Of a DNA stretch of 64,000 bases, positions 17,750 to 26,288 are shown piece after piece (position 1 is the stretch's first letter; each line of letters starts with the position of its first letter). Source of the stretch: DATHTS01 sp965219305 (GTDB taxonomy: Bacteria; Acidobacteriota; Blastocatellia; Pyrinomonadales; Pyrinomonadaceae); NCBI GenBank assembly GCA_965219305.1, contig OZ244725.1, positions 2,666,001 through 2,730,000 on the forward strand, in the 5' to 3' direction. Position numbers and translations under genes: made by a program. The notes under the pieces were generated by a model that was not told where the DNA came from, searched no databases, and worked only from the letters and a program-made list of their open reading frames with translations.

Positions 17750-18471
17750 ATATTTTGATAAACATTCGGCGGCGGCGGATCGAAATTCGGAATTTCAGTT
17801 CTGGGAAACACTTTTCTGTAAGCGACGACATTCGACGCGAGCATCACGGGAATAACAAAGTAAAGCCCGATACATAAAGCTAAATATCCGAGAATCATCA
17901 AGCCGAAATTGACGGCGATTAAGCCGCCGACTCCGCCGAGATTTTTCCAGACGGCTTTCGCGCTCGTTTTCATTGCTGAAACTGCCGATAAATTGCGGTC
18001 AACGATCAGCGGAAAAGAAAACATCAGCAAAGTGTGAAAACAAACCATTATGATAATTAAAACAAAATCAAATATGCCGAAGCCGATCAGCATTGGAATG
18101 ATTTCTTTTTCGTTCATTCTTGCACCGGACGCAAAAGCTATAATCAAAGGTACATACATTATCGCGTAAACGATAATCATCGGCACAATAATAAAAAGAA
18201 CTACGATTAAACTGGGCGCAAACCATTCAAAACCTTTCCAAAGTCCGTCGAGATCAACGGATTTTCCGTCAATCGCCCGCAGATAACAATAAAACATTCC
18301 GCACGCCATCGCGCCGAACAAAATGTAAAGCGTGAATCCGCCGATCAATGCACCGAGCAAAGTTATCGCAAATAAAAGCCAGTAATCTTTTTTTATCAGT
18401 TCCCAACCTTCTTTGACGCATTCGACCGGTTTGATAACGCCTGTTCTAAATTGTTCCCGATTCTCCATCAT
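17746..18471 (-). CDS. Multi-pass membrane protein, function unknown
   Basis: About 240 residues with five or six hydrophobic helices (for example LLFAITLLGALIGGFTLYIL and LIVVLFIIVPMIIVYAIMYV) and a soluble, Pro-rich tail (FDPPPPNVYQN). The N-terminus, with a long amphipathic GWELIKKDYW stretch, resembles DUF975/YciC-type proteins, but I cannot assign a family firmly. It overlaps the 3' end of glgP by 26 bp and the start of ytxJ by 4 bp, so the three are co-transcribed. Confidence 0.75.
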   Translation of the reverse strand: MMENREQFRTGVIKPVECVKEGWELIKKDYWLLFAITLLGALIGGFTLYILFGAMACGMFYCYLRAIDGKSVDLDGLWKGFEWFAPSLIVVLFIIVPMIIVYAIMYVPLIIAFASGARMNEKEIIPMLIGFGIFDFVLIIIMVCFHTLLMFSFPLIVDRNLSAVSAMKTSAKAVWKNLGGVGGLIAVNFGLMILGYLALCIGLYFVIPVMLASNVVAYRKVFPRTEIPNFDPPPPNVYQNI

Positions 18472-20680
18472 CGCCGTTTTTGTCTAAGTAAATCTTCTCG
18501 AAATAATCTTTTACCATTCTATCACTTGAAAACTCCGGCGTTAATGTGATGAGCGAATTTCGCATTTTTGCGATCCATTCGCGCGGAATATTATTTTCGT
18601 CGCTATTATAATACGCCGGAATAACCTCGTTTTCCAGAACTTCGTAAAGCGATTCGGCATCTTTTTGATCGGCGATTTCCTCGTTTTCGTCCTGCGAAAG
18701 ATCACCGATTGCAAAACCGTTTTCGCCGTTGTAACCTTCGATCCACCAACCGTCGAGAATCGAAAGATTCAAACCGCCGTTCATCGAAACTTTCTGTCCG
18801 CTCGTGCCGGACGCTTCCATCGGACGGCGCGGAACATTGAGCCAAACGTCAACGCCGTGAACGAGATAACGTGCGACTTCCTGATCGTAATCTTCGATAA
18901 AAACCGCTCGCGTCTGCCAATTGGAATCTTCCTTGATGCTCATCAAATTTTGCAAAAGCACTTTCGCGTTGCGGTCTTGCGGATGCGCTTTTCCGGCGAA
19001 AACGAATTGCACGGGACGTTTTTCATCGTCAACCATTTTCAAAAGTCTTTCCAGATCGCTCATCAGCAAATTCCAGCGTTTGTAAGCCGCGACGCGGCGC
19101 GCAAAACCGATAGTCAAAACATTCGGATCGAAAAGTTTTTTCGTGTTTTCGTGTTCGTGAATCGTATCGCGCAAACCTGTTTCTTTATTTTGAGTTCTCT
19201 GGCGAATAAACGCAACGAGAAGATTTTTCAGCGTCAGATGCACGTTCCAGATTTCTTCATCGGAAATTTTCTCAATTGCTTCGCGCCATTTTTCTTCGTC
19301 TTGCAGAATATATTTCCAGTCTGCGCCGATATTTTTTTCATAAAGTCTCTGAAAAACGGGCGCGACCCACGTCGGCGCGTGAACGCCGTTCGTGATGTGT
19401 GAGATCGGAACTTCACTAACTTCCGTTCCTTCGGGAAACATCTTGAGCCACAATTCGCGCGAAACTTCGCCGTGTTTTTCGCTCACGCCGTTCGCTTTTC
19501 GCGCCATTCGCAAAGCGAGCGGTGTCATTCCGAACCATTCTTCTTTATCATTTTTGTCAGCACGACCGAAGGCGAAAAATTCTTCTTTTGAAATTTTTAA
19601 ACTGTCAATGAAATTCGCGTCGAAACAATCTTCTATAAGTTCCGGCGCAAAAACGTCGTTGCCCGCCGCAACCGGCGTATGCGTCGTAAAAACGCATCTT
19701 TCGCGGACGGAATGAACGGCATCCGTGAAATTTTTGTCTTCATTTTCATTCAAAAACTCACGCGCGAGTTCCAAAGTCAAAAACGCCGAATGACCTTCGT
19801 TCAAATGATAAACCGACGGCTTAATCCCCAATTTTCTGAGCAGACGAACGCCGCCGATGCCGAGAATTTTTTCCTGCACGACGCGCGTTTCCTTGTCGCC
19901 GCCGTAAAGATGTCCGGTAATTAAACGGTCAATTTCTTCGTTTTGCTCAATGTTCGTATCGAGCAGATAAAGTTTTACGCGACCGATTTCCGCCAGCCAA
20001 ATCTGTGCGAAAACTTCCCGACCGCGAATGTGAACCATTATCGTTTCACGCTGACCGTTTTCGTCCGTTACGGGTTTTAACGCCAATTCACCGGCGAACA
20101 AATCCTGATAACGCTCTTCCTGCCAACCGTCGTGCGCGATTCGCTGGCGAAAATAACCGTAACGGTAAAGAAGTCCGACGGCAATCAGCGGCGCATTCAG
20201 ATCGCTCGCCGATTTCAGGTGATCGCCCGACAAAATCCCCAAACCGCCCGAATAGATCGGCAGCGAATTATTCACACCGTATTCGGCGCAAAAATATGCG
20301 ATCGGATTCTCGGCGTTTATCTCACCAAAATTTTCCGGTGCGATGTTTAAATATTCATCTTGCGCGGCGGCAAAGTTCTTCAATTTTTCAACGTAAACGT
20401 CGTCGGTTGATTTTTGCCAAAGCCGAAGTTCGCTGATCTCTTTTAAGAGACGGCGCGGATTTTGTTCGACTTTTTCCCACAATTCCGGCGCGAGTTCGCG
20501 GAAAATTTCCGCGCCGACCGGATTCCAAGACCAATAATAATTCCACGATATTTTTTCTAAATCCCGTAAATTTTCGGGCAAATCGCGTTGGAAATAAAAA
20601 TTTTCTCTAAATGTCGTTTTGTTTTCTAAAGCTAATGCAGGCTGCATATCGGAATAATTCTCCGCTTGAATCTCCTTCAT
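18446..20680 (-). CDS. glgP: Alpha-glucan (glycogen/maltodextrin) phosphorylase
   Basis: Cytoplasmic PLP enzyme that releases glucose 1-phosphate from alpha-1,4-glucans. The N-terminal DUF3417-like part (NYYWSWNPVGAEIFREL) marks the short bacterial/archaeal alpha-glucan phosphorylase type. Other marks are CAEYGVNNSLPIYSGGLGIL, HLNEGHSAFL and the PLP-lysine region EASGTSGQKVSMNGGLN. The 744 residues fit this type, which is shorter than E. coli GlgP. First gene of an operon with the membrane protein and ytxJ. Confidence 0.94.
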   Translation of the reverse strand: MKEIQAENYSDMQPALALENKTTFRENFYFQRDLPENLRDLEKISWNYYWSWNPVGAEIFRELAPELWEKVEQNPRRLLKEISELRLWQKSTDDVYVEKLKNFAAAQDEYLNIAPENFGEINAENPIAYFCAEYGVNNSLPIYSGGLGILSGDHLKSASDLNAPLIAVGLLYRYGYFRQRIAHDGWQEERYQDLFAGELALKPVTDENGQRETIMVHIRGREVFAQIWLAEIGRVKLYLLDTNIEQNEEIDRLITGHLYGGDKETRVVQEKILGIGGVRLLRKLGIKPSVYHLNEGHSAFLTLELAREFLNENEDKNFTDAVHSVRERCVFTTHTPVAAGNDVFAPELIEDCFDANFIDSLKISKEEFFAFGRADKNDKEEWFGMTPLALRMARKANGVSEKHGEVSRELWLKMFPEGTEVSEVPISHITNGVHAPTWVAPVFQRLYEKNIGADWKYILQDEEKWREAIEKISDEEIWNVHLTLKNLLVAFIRQRTQNKETGLRDTIHEHENTKKLFDPNVLTIGFARRVAAYKRWNLLMSDLERLLKMVDDEKRPVQFVFAGKAHPQDRNAKVLLQNLMSIKEDSNWQTRAVFIEDYDQEVARYLVHGVDVWLNVPRRPMEASGTSGQKVSMNGGLNLSILDGWWIEGYNGENGFAIGDLSQDENEEIADQKDAESLYEVLENEVIPAYYNSDENNIPREWIAKMRNSLITLTPEFSSDRMVKDYFEKIYLDKNGDDGESGTI

Positions 20681-20909
20681 ATTATAATATTTTATTTATT
20701 TTTATATAGATAGCTGAAAGGACTTTGCTGAAAAAACTATAAAACATAAATCTGTAACTATCAAATCTTATCTGTTTTCCCCGGACGAAGTAAGCTAAAA
20801 ATTGTCGCATAAATCAAAGTTGAGTAATGCTCCTTAAACAAATAAAATCCGGCATTACACGGATGTTTGTTGAATATTTTCTTACAAATTCATACAATCA
20901 AAAAACCTT

Positions 20910-21572
20910 GTGAAAAAAGAAAAAGAACCGATAACAATTGAAAAAATAAAAGCCGCCCACGTCGAAAGACGCACAGATGTCCAGGCACGTCTGAACGAAT
21001 TCCGCGAGATTTGGGCAAACGGCACGGACGAAAAACTATGGGAAGAGATGGTTTTCTGTTTTTTCACCGGCGGTTGTTCGGCAAAGATGGGTTTGCGCTC
21101 GATCGAAGCCGTGCGTCCGATTTTGATGAACGGAAATCACGCGGAATTGACGGAAAAACTCGTCGGCGTTCATCGTTATCCGAATGCTCGGGCAGGTTAT
21201 ATCGTCGCTTCGCGCAACTTTTTACAAGAACATTGCGGAATGCGTCTGCGGGAAACATTATTGAGTTTTGATGACGATCTCGAACGGCGTGACTGGCTCG
21301 TTAAAGAAAAGGGCGTAAAAGGTTTAGGTTACAAAGAAGCGAGTCATTTTCTAAGAAATATCGGCTTGCCCGGTTACGGAATTCTGGACAAACATATATT
21401 GCGGAGTTTGGCGGAATTAAAAATAATTGAAGACCCGAAGCCACCAAATACGCGGCTTAAGTATCTAACGGTTGAAAACAAGCTCAAAAACCTCGCCGAA
21501 AAGTTGGAAATTGACTTCGATGAAATGGATTTAGTTCTTTGGTCAATGAAAACCGGCGAAATATTGAAATGA
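20910..21572 (+). CDS. 8-oxoguanine DNA glycosylase/AP lyase, Ogg2 type
   Basis: Base-excision repair enzyme of the helix-hairpin-helix superfamily. The family pattern is KGLGYKEASHFLRNIG, with catalytic Lys142, and GILDKHIL, with Asp160; the 18-residue spacing equals that in Methanocaldococcus Ogg. This archaeal-type Ogg is less common in bacteria than MutM. The start is GTG 20910 without an evident Shine-Dalgarno sequence; no better upstream start exists. The 221 residues match the family. Confidence 0.9.
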   Translation: MKKEKEPITIEKIKAAHVERRTDVQARLNEFREIWANGTDEKLWEEMVFCFFTGGCSAKMGLRSIEAVRPILMNGNHAELTEKLVGVHRYPNARAGYIVASRNFLQEHCGMRLRETLLSFDDDLERRDWLVKEKGVKGLGYKEASHFLRNIGLPGYGILDKHILRSLAELKIIEDPKPPNTRLKYLTVENKLKNLAEKLEIDFDEMDLVLWSMKTGEILK

Positions 21573-21649
21573 TTTAATATCGAAATTTCAGATTTAGTAA
21601 ATCCTGAAATTTATCCGCCGATAAATCGAGAGGAGGTATCTCTAAAATA

Positions 21650-23233
21650 ATGGAAAATGAAAATTTCTACCCAAATAAATTCAGATTCTCATTCCTCGAA
21701 AAATTCTTGTGTTTGCTGTCGGTCTTGGCAATCTCTGCATCAATTACACTTTCAAAGACTCCTGTAACTGATGCAGAAGACGCGCAAGAATTGATAAAAA
21801 AAGCCGAAAAGCTGACGCGCAAAGGAAAAGCTGCCGAAGCCGAAAAAATTCTGCGGCAGGCAGTTACTCAATACCCGGAAGATTTCCCGTCAAAACTTGC
21901 GCTCGCTTACTTGCTTGTAAAACAAAAAAATCTGCGCGAAGCCTTTGATCTGGCTTATCCGGTTGCTCAGGCAGATAAAAATAATTCGTTTGCTTACGCA
22001 ATTCTCGGAACAATTTACCTGAATGCGGGAAATTTCAAAGATGCTGAGAAGTTGTTGATAAATTCCGTCGTTTTAAATGAACGTGAAGCACTCGGTTGGG
22101 CTGGTTTAGGATTGCTTGATTTTTACGAGAATCGAATAGACGACAGTTTGAAAAAACTTAACGCATCCGTCGCCTATGATAATGATGAACCTGATTTCGT
22201 CTATGCGCTGGCTCAATCTTTTGCCCGCAATGAAAAATACAAGGAAGCCGCCGAAGCATATCGCAGATTTTTGAGCATATCGCCGGATGACGATGTAGAA
22301 CGGCGCGAACGAATCAAAGGATTGATTAATTTTCTCCATTATCTGGGCAATCAGCGTGCGCTTTATCAAGCTAAAAATACAGGTAAAACAGTTGTTCCCA
22401 TTATTTTGCTCAAAGATCGTCCAATCATTGAGGTTATTGTTAATGGCAAAAACGAACTTCTGCGATTCGTTTTAGATACTGGGTCGGGAATGACGGTTAT
22501 TTCCGATGATACGGCAAAAAGATTGAAAATAAATCAGATCAGCAAAGGCGGCGAGGCGCGTGCGCTCGGCGGCGACGGAAAATTTAATATTGTATATGGT
22601 TTTCTGAAATCAGTCGGAATCGGCGATGCGAAGATCAAAAATGTTCCTGTTTATATTCGCAAATTTCATAATATAGACGAAAAAGTTGACGGCTATATTG
22701 GTTTATCTTTAATTTCGAAATTTCTGACGACGATTGATTATGGAAATCAAACTTTCACGCTGCTAAAAAAAGATAACAAAGATGATAATGAGAAAAAACC
22801 GGAAACAGCGACTGTCGAAGTGTTAAAATTGCCGCTGCGTCTGACATCCAGCGGATTTTTAAGCGGTGAGGTTATGATTGAAGGTGTAAACTTGCCTTTA
22901 AATTTTATTGTTGACACAGGCGCGACTATCTCAGTAATCTCCGGCGATGTTGCTTCGATGGAAACTATAAAAAAATTTGAAACCAAGCAAAAAATGCGAG
23001 TCGTCGGCGCAGGGGGAATTACTGAGAACGTTTCTTCCTTTATGCTACCGAAAGTTACTTTCGGAACTCATTCACGCGAACAGATCGCCGCAATCGCGCT
23101 TAACTTAGACCTTATAAATGAGGCATCGGGTTATACACAAGCCGGAATTTTAGGCGGAAACTTTTTGAAGAATTACAGCGTAACATTCGATTTTGAAAAG
23201 TCGGAAGTTATTTTTGTTCCAAATGACAAATAG
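21650..23233 (+). CDS. TPR protein with two retropepsin-like aspartyl protease domains
   Basis: Exported or membrane-anchored protein: hydrophobic segment at residues 18-34, then TPR-like helices at about 45-215, then two retropepsin-like domains. The active-site triads are FVLDTGSGMTVIS (Asp276) and FIVDTGATISVIS (Asp422). Retropepsins normally dimerise; two domains in one chain suggest a self-contained pseudo-dimer, as in pepsin-like enzymes. A strong AGGAGG site precedes ATG 21650. Substrate unknown. Domain arrangement of this type recurs in Acidobacteriota and Bacteroidota as far as I recall. Confidence 0.88.
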   Translation: MENENFYPNKFRFSFLEKFLCLLSVLAISASITLSKTPVTDAEDAQELIKKAEKLTRKGKAAEAEKILRQAVTQYPEDFPSKLALAYLLVKQKNLREAFDLAYPVAQADKNNSFAYAILGTIYLNAGNFKDAEKLLINSVVLNEREALGWAGLGLLDFYENRIDDSLKKLNASVAYDNDEPDFVYALAQSFARNEKYKEAAEAYRRFLSISPDDDVERRERIKGLINFLHYLGNQRALYQAKNTGKTVVPIILLKDRPIIEVIVNGKNELLRFVLDTGSGMTVISDDTAKRLKINQISKGGEARALGGDGKFNIVYGFLKSVGIGDAKIKNVPVYIRKFHNIDEKVDGYIGLSLISKFLTTIDYGNQTFTLLKKDNKDDNEKKPETATVEVLKLPLRLTSSGFLSGEVMIEGVNLPLNFIVDTGATISVISGDVASMETIKKFETKQKMRVVGAGGITENVSSFMLPKVTFGTHSREQIAAIALNLDLINEASGYTQAGILGGNFLKNYSVTFDFEKSEVIFVPNDK

Positions 23234-23267
23234 CGGTTGATGATTTATTGCCTGTAATTAGTTTTTT

Positions 23268-23729
23268 ATGAAATTAAGTTTATATTTAGAAACCTCGGTC
23301 ATCGGCGCGTATCTCGACAATGACGATACGTTCCGGCGCGATTTGACAATGCGCTGGTGGGAACGTGAATTGGAAGAATATCGCCCGTTTACGTCAACTC
23401 TCGTGGAAAAAGAACTCGAGCGTGTGAAAGAACCGTATCGAACGGGTTATTTAAAACTCGTCAAACCGCTCGAAAAACTCGAATTTGTCGAAGAAGTGGC
23501 AATTTTGGCGGAAGGTTATATTTCGCGCGGAATTTTTCATCGTAAATTTATCGGCGACGCTTTTCATATCGCTTTTGCAACTTTTTACAAGATAGATTAT
23601 TTCGTAACGTGGAATTTCGGTCATCTCGCCAACGTCCGCAAACAAGCGCGAATACGGCTTTTCAACACGTCGGCAGGTTTCTTTGTTCCGACGGTTATCA
23701 CGCCGGAATTTCTTGTTCACACGCTTTAG
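23268..23729 (+). CDS. PIN-domain protein, putative VapC-like toxin ribonuclease
   Basis: Small PIN-domain protein. The first acidic position appears as Glu in YLETSVIGAYLD, where most PIN toxins have Asp. A second acidic residue lies in TLVEKELERV, and the C-terminal catalytic cluster is IGDAFHIAFATFYKIDYFVTWNFGHL. It is followed 46 bp later by a small open frame that may be the antitoxin, giving a toxin-first order. The target RNA is unknown. Confidence 0.82.
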   Translation: MKLSLYLETSVIGAYLDNDDTFRRDLTMRWWERELEEYRPFTSTLVEKELERVKEPYRTGYLKLVKPLEKLEFVEEVAILAEGYISRGIFHRKFIGDAFHIAFATFYKIDYFVTWNFGHLANVRKQARIRLFNTSAGFFVPTVITPEFLVHTL

Positions 23730-23775
23730 AGGATAATTGACGGACGGCAAACGAATTCGATACCATTTTTATAGA

Positions 23776-23976
23776 ATGTATCGTCGTCCTAAATTTTTAG
23801 AAATACTAATTGAGATCCGCGAACAAATGTCGCGCGAAGCTGAATTTAATGTTGGTCTGTTTGTTGAAAACACGTTTTCGACGAAAATAAAAAAAAATGA
23901 AGTATTGGAAAATATAAATAGAAAAAGCAGCGGCGGATTTGAAATAAATACGGAAACTATAATCAAAAAAGATTAG
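23776..23976 (+). CDS. Small protein, putative antitoxin partner of the PIN protein
   Basis: Sixty-six residues from ATG 23776. The N-terminal half (RPKFLEILIEIREQMSREAEFN) looks like the helical dimerisation part of PIN-partner proteins (IREQMSREAxxN then LFVE). A TTG at 23737 would extend it by 13 residues. The assignment rests on size, position and this weak resemblance. Confidence 0.55.
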   Translation: MYRRPKFLEILIEIREQMSREAEFNVGLFVENTFSTKIKKNEVLENINRKSSGGFEINTETIIKKD

Positions 23977-24015
23977 CCGCCAATTCTGCCGTCTGCGTAA
24001 CTCTGCCCTTCTAAA

Positions 24016-24588
24016 ATGCGCTCTAATATTGCTATCGGCTTGCTTTTTTTAGCCGTTTTTTCAGTTCTCGGATACTTCGCTTTTACGCGCTATTGGACTC
24101 ATCGTTATGATGATCTGATCGAACGTCAGGCGGCGATCTATCAACTCGACAAAAATCTGGTCAGAAATATTATCTACGAAGAGACGTATTTCCGCGCGTG
24201 GACTGTCGGCGATGCGGGCGAAGTCGGTTTGATGCAGATAACGCCGACCGTGGCGCGTGAATGGGCAAAAGCGACGGGATTTCAGACGCTAAAACAACAA
24301 ACGGAAGAAAACGTCGTCGAATTCTTGCGCGATCCCGAAAGAAATATTCAAGTCGGCTGTTGGTATCTCGAAGAACTGCGGGAAAAATATCGCGGCTACA
24401 CCGCCGAAAAAGCGATGACGCTCGCCGCTTATAACGCCGGAGCGAGCCGCGTCGAAGAATGGACGCACGACGTTGCCGAACCTTCAAAATTAACCCGTCA
24501 GGAATTTCTCGAACGCATCAATATTCCCTCGACACGCGCTTACGTTTCCTCGATCTTGCAGCGTTACGATAAGGAAAGCACCAATTAA
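24016..24588 (+). CDS. Membrane-anchored lytic transglycosylase (SLT domain)
   Basis: Peptidoglycan-cleaving enzyme with an N-terminal signal anchor (residues 5-24) and one SLT domain. Seen: catalytic Glu56 in EETYFRAWT, the GEVGLMQITPTVAREWA block, NIQVGCWYLEEL and LAAYNAGASRVEEW. The usual ESxF is here EETYF. The length of 190 residues is typical of minimal Slt-like enzymes. It ends 3 bp before the amidohydrolase gene, so the two are probably co-transcribed although a functional link is not obvious. Confidence 0.93.
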   Translation: MRSNIAIGLLFLAVFSVLGYFAFTRYWTHRYDDLIERQAAIYQLDKNLVRNIIYEETYFRAWTVGDAGEVGLMQITPTVAREWAKATGFQTLKQQTEENVVEFLRDPERNIQVGCWYLEELREKYRGYTAEKAMTLAAYNAGASRVEEWTHDVAEPSKLTRQEFLERINIPSTRAYVSSILQRYDKESTN

Positions 24589-24591
24589 ACA

Positions 24592-25947
24592 ATGAAGATT
24601 TTCGCCGCCGATTTCGTTTTGCCGATTTCTTCCGAACCGTTTGAAAACGGCGCGGTTTTAATTGAAAACGGAAAAATTCTCGCCGTCGGAAAATTTCCTG
24701 AACTGAAAGAAAATTTTCCCGGAGCCGAAATCGAGAATTTCGGCGAAGCCGTGATTATGCCGGGATTCGTCAACGCGCATTCTCATTTGGAAATTACGGC
24801 GATGCGCGGTTTTCTCGATGATGTTGAAGACGATTTTCGCGCGTGGTTGTTGAAATTGAACAAAGCGAGGGCGGAAGTTTTAGGTGATAATGACATCGAA
24901 ACCGCCGCAATTTTAGGCGTGATCGAAGGCGCACGCGCGGGCGTAACTTGTTTCGGCGACATCGGTCGAATGGGGCGTGCCGGATTTAACGCGCTCAAGA
25001 AAATCGGTCTGCGCGGCGTTCTTTTTCAGGAGACGGAATTTTCGCCCGACGACAAAACGGCGGACGACGATTTTGAAAAGTTGAAAGCGAAATTTCTCGA
25101 ACTAAAAGAAACGGAAAACGAACTCGTCAAAATCGGACTTTCGCCGCATTCGCCTTACACGGTAAGCGCGAAACTTTTCCGAAAGATCGCCGAATTTGCG
25201 AAAAAAGAAAGTATAAAAACGTCAATTCACGTTGCCGAATCGCTTCAGGAACAGGAACTTTTATTAAACGGCACGGGATTTTTCGCGGGTGTCTATAAAA
25301 ATTACGGGTTTGAATGGACGAGTCCGAATTGTTCTTCGGTCGAATATCTCGACAAGCTCGGCGTTTTGGAAACACAACCGTTACTGGCGCATTGCGTGAA
25401 TGTTTCTGATTCAGACATCGCAAAAATCGCCGAAACAGGAACGAAAATCGCGCATTGTCCGAAATCGAACGCGAAATTCGGACACGGAATCGCGCCGCTC
25501 GAAATGTTTTTGGATAAACAGATCGCCGTCGGTTTCGGCAGCGATTCGGTGGCGAGCAACAACAGCTGCGATATTTTGGAAGAAGCGCGTTTCGCTGCAC
25601 TTTTGGCGAGAACGCGCGGCGATAAAAAGCGTTTCTTAAGCGCGAAAGAAATTATCGAAACGGCGACTTTCGGCGGTGCGAAAAGTTTAGGTTTGGAAAA
25701 TGAAATCGGAACTTTGGAAAAAGGAAAACAGGCGGATTTTATAATTCTCTCGCTGAAAAATCCCGCGCAGATGCCCGTTTCCGACATTTATTCCGCCGTT
25801 CTTTTTTCTTCGGGCGGACGCGATATGATTTTAACAGTCGTCGGCGGGCGCGAGATTTACCGTGAAAATTTTATTAAAACGATTGATGAAGATTCAATAA
25901 AAGCCGAAGTTAAAACTATCGGTGCAAAATTAAAAGAAGCATTTTAA
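24592..25947 (+). CDS. Amidohydrolase, MtaD/SsnA/TrzN-like deaminase family
   Basis: Metal-dependent TIM-barrel hydrolase of the purine/pyrimidine deaminase branch. Ligands: His63-x-His65 in NAHSHLE, His in SIHVAES, His in LLAHCVN, and Asp in GFGSDSVASNN. HCPKSNAKFGHGIAP and the C-terminal LEKGKQADFIIL are typical of S-adenosylhomocysteine/methylthioadenosine or aminodeoxyfutalosine deaminases. The exact substrate cannot be read from sequence. The length of 451 residues fits. Confidence 0.87.
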   Translation: MKIFAADFVLPISSEPFENGAVLIENGKILAVGKFPELKENFPGAEIENFGEAVIMPGFVNAHSHLEITAMRGFLDDVEDDFRAWLLKLNKARAEVLGDNDIETAAILGVIEGARAGVTCFGDIGRMGRAGFNALKKIGLRGVLFQETEFSPDDKTADDDFEKLKAKFLELKETENELVKIGLSPHSPYTVSAKLFRKIAEFAKKESIKTSIHVAESLQEQELLLNGTGFFAGVYKNYGFEWTSPNCSSVEYLDKLGVLETQPLLAHCVNVSDSDIAKIAETGTKIAHCPKSNAKFGHGIAPLEMFLDKQIAVGFGSDSVASNNSCDILEEARFAALLARTRGDKKRFLSAKEIIETATFGGAKSLGLENEIGTLEKGKQADFIILSLKNPAQMPVSDIYSAVLFSSGGRDMILTVVGGREIYRENFIKTIDEDSIKAEVKTIGAKLKEAF

Positions 25948-25990
25948 AATCAACACAGCGAACGCGCCGTTTGTCATTCAAGTTCGACAA

Positions 25991-26230
25991 TTTGTGAATC
26001 CCGCAGAATTTTTACGAATCCCACAAGATTTTTATCAATCTCACAAGATTTTTACGAATCTCACAAGATTTTTATCAATCTCACAAGATTTTTACGAATC
26101 TCACAAGATTTTTATCAATCTCACAGCAAATTTACGAATCTCACAGCGATTTTGCCAATCTGACACCGATTTTATGAATCCGCCACCGATTTTGTGAATA
26201 TCACAGTGAATTTACGAATATAACAATAAA
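25991..26230. repeat. Tandem array: 12 units of exactly 20 bp
   Basis: Twelve consecutive 20-bp units without a single indel, from 25991 to 26230. The central consensus is TTTACGAATCTCACAAGATT, alternating with TTTATCAATCTCACAAGATT, so a 40-bp higher-order repeat is visible in units 3-7. Each unit holds a mini-hairpin AATCT-CACA-AGATT and a T-tract every 20 bp. Outer units are degenerate. The array lies between the convergent amidohydrolase and MHS transporter genes. There are no unique spacers, so it is not CRISPR. Confidence 0.95.
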
Positions 26231-26288
26231 TACAGCGTTACAACGTCGGATCGAGCGGCTGAATCCGTATTTTTAAATTGCACTCGAG

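Noticed and set aside
18665..19402. Plus-strand frame of 245 residues inside glgP
   Set aside because: Antisense shadow with no recognisable motif; glgP is intact on the other strand.
25994..26197. Plus-strand frame of 67 residues with SHKIF/NLTRF-like repeats
   Set aside because: It is a translation of the 20-bp tandem array; the 20-bp unit shifts frame at each repeat and no start signal is seen.
25991..26230. Possible CRISPR array
   Set aside because: Units are contiguous 20-mers without unique spacers and there are no cas genes.
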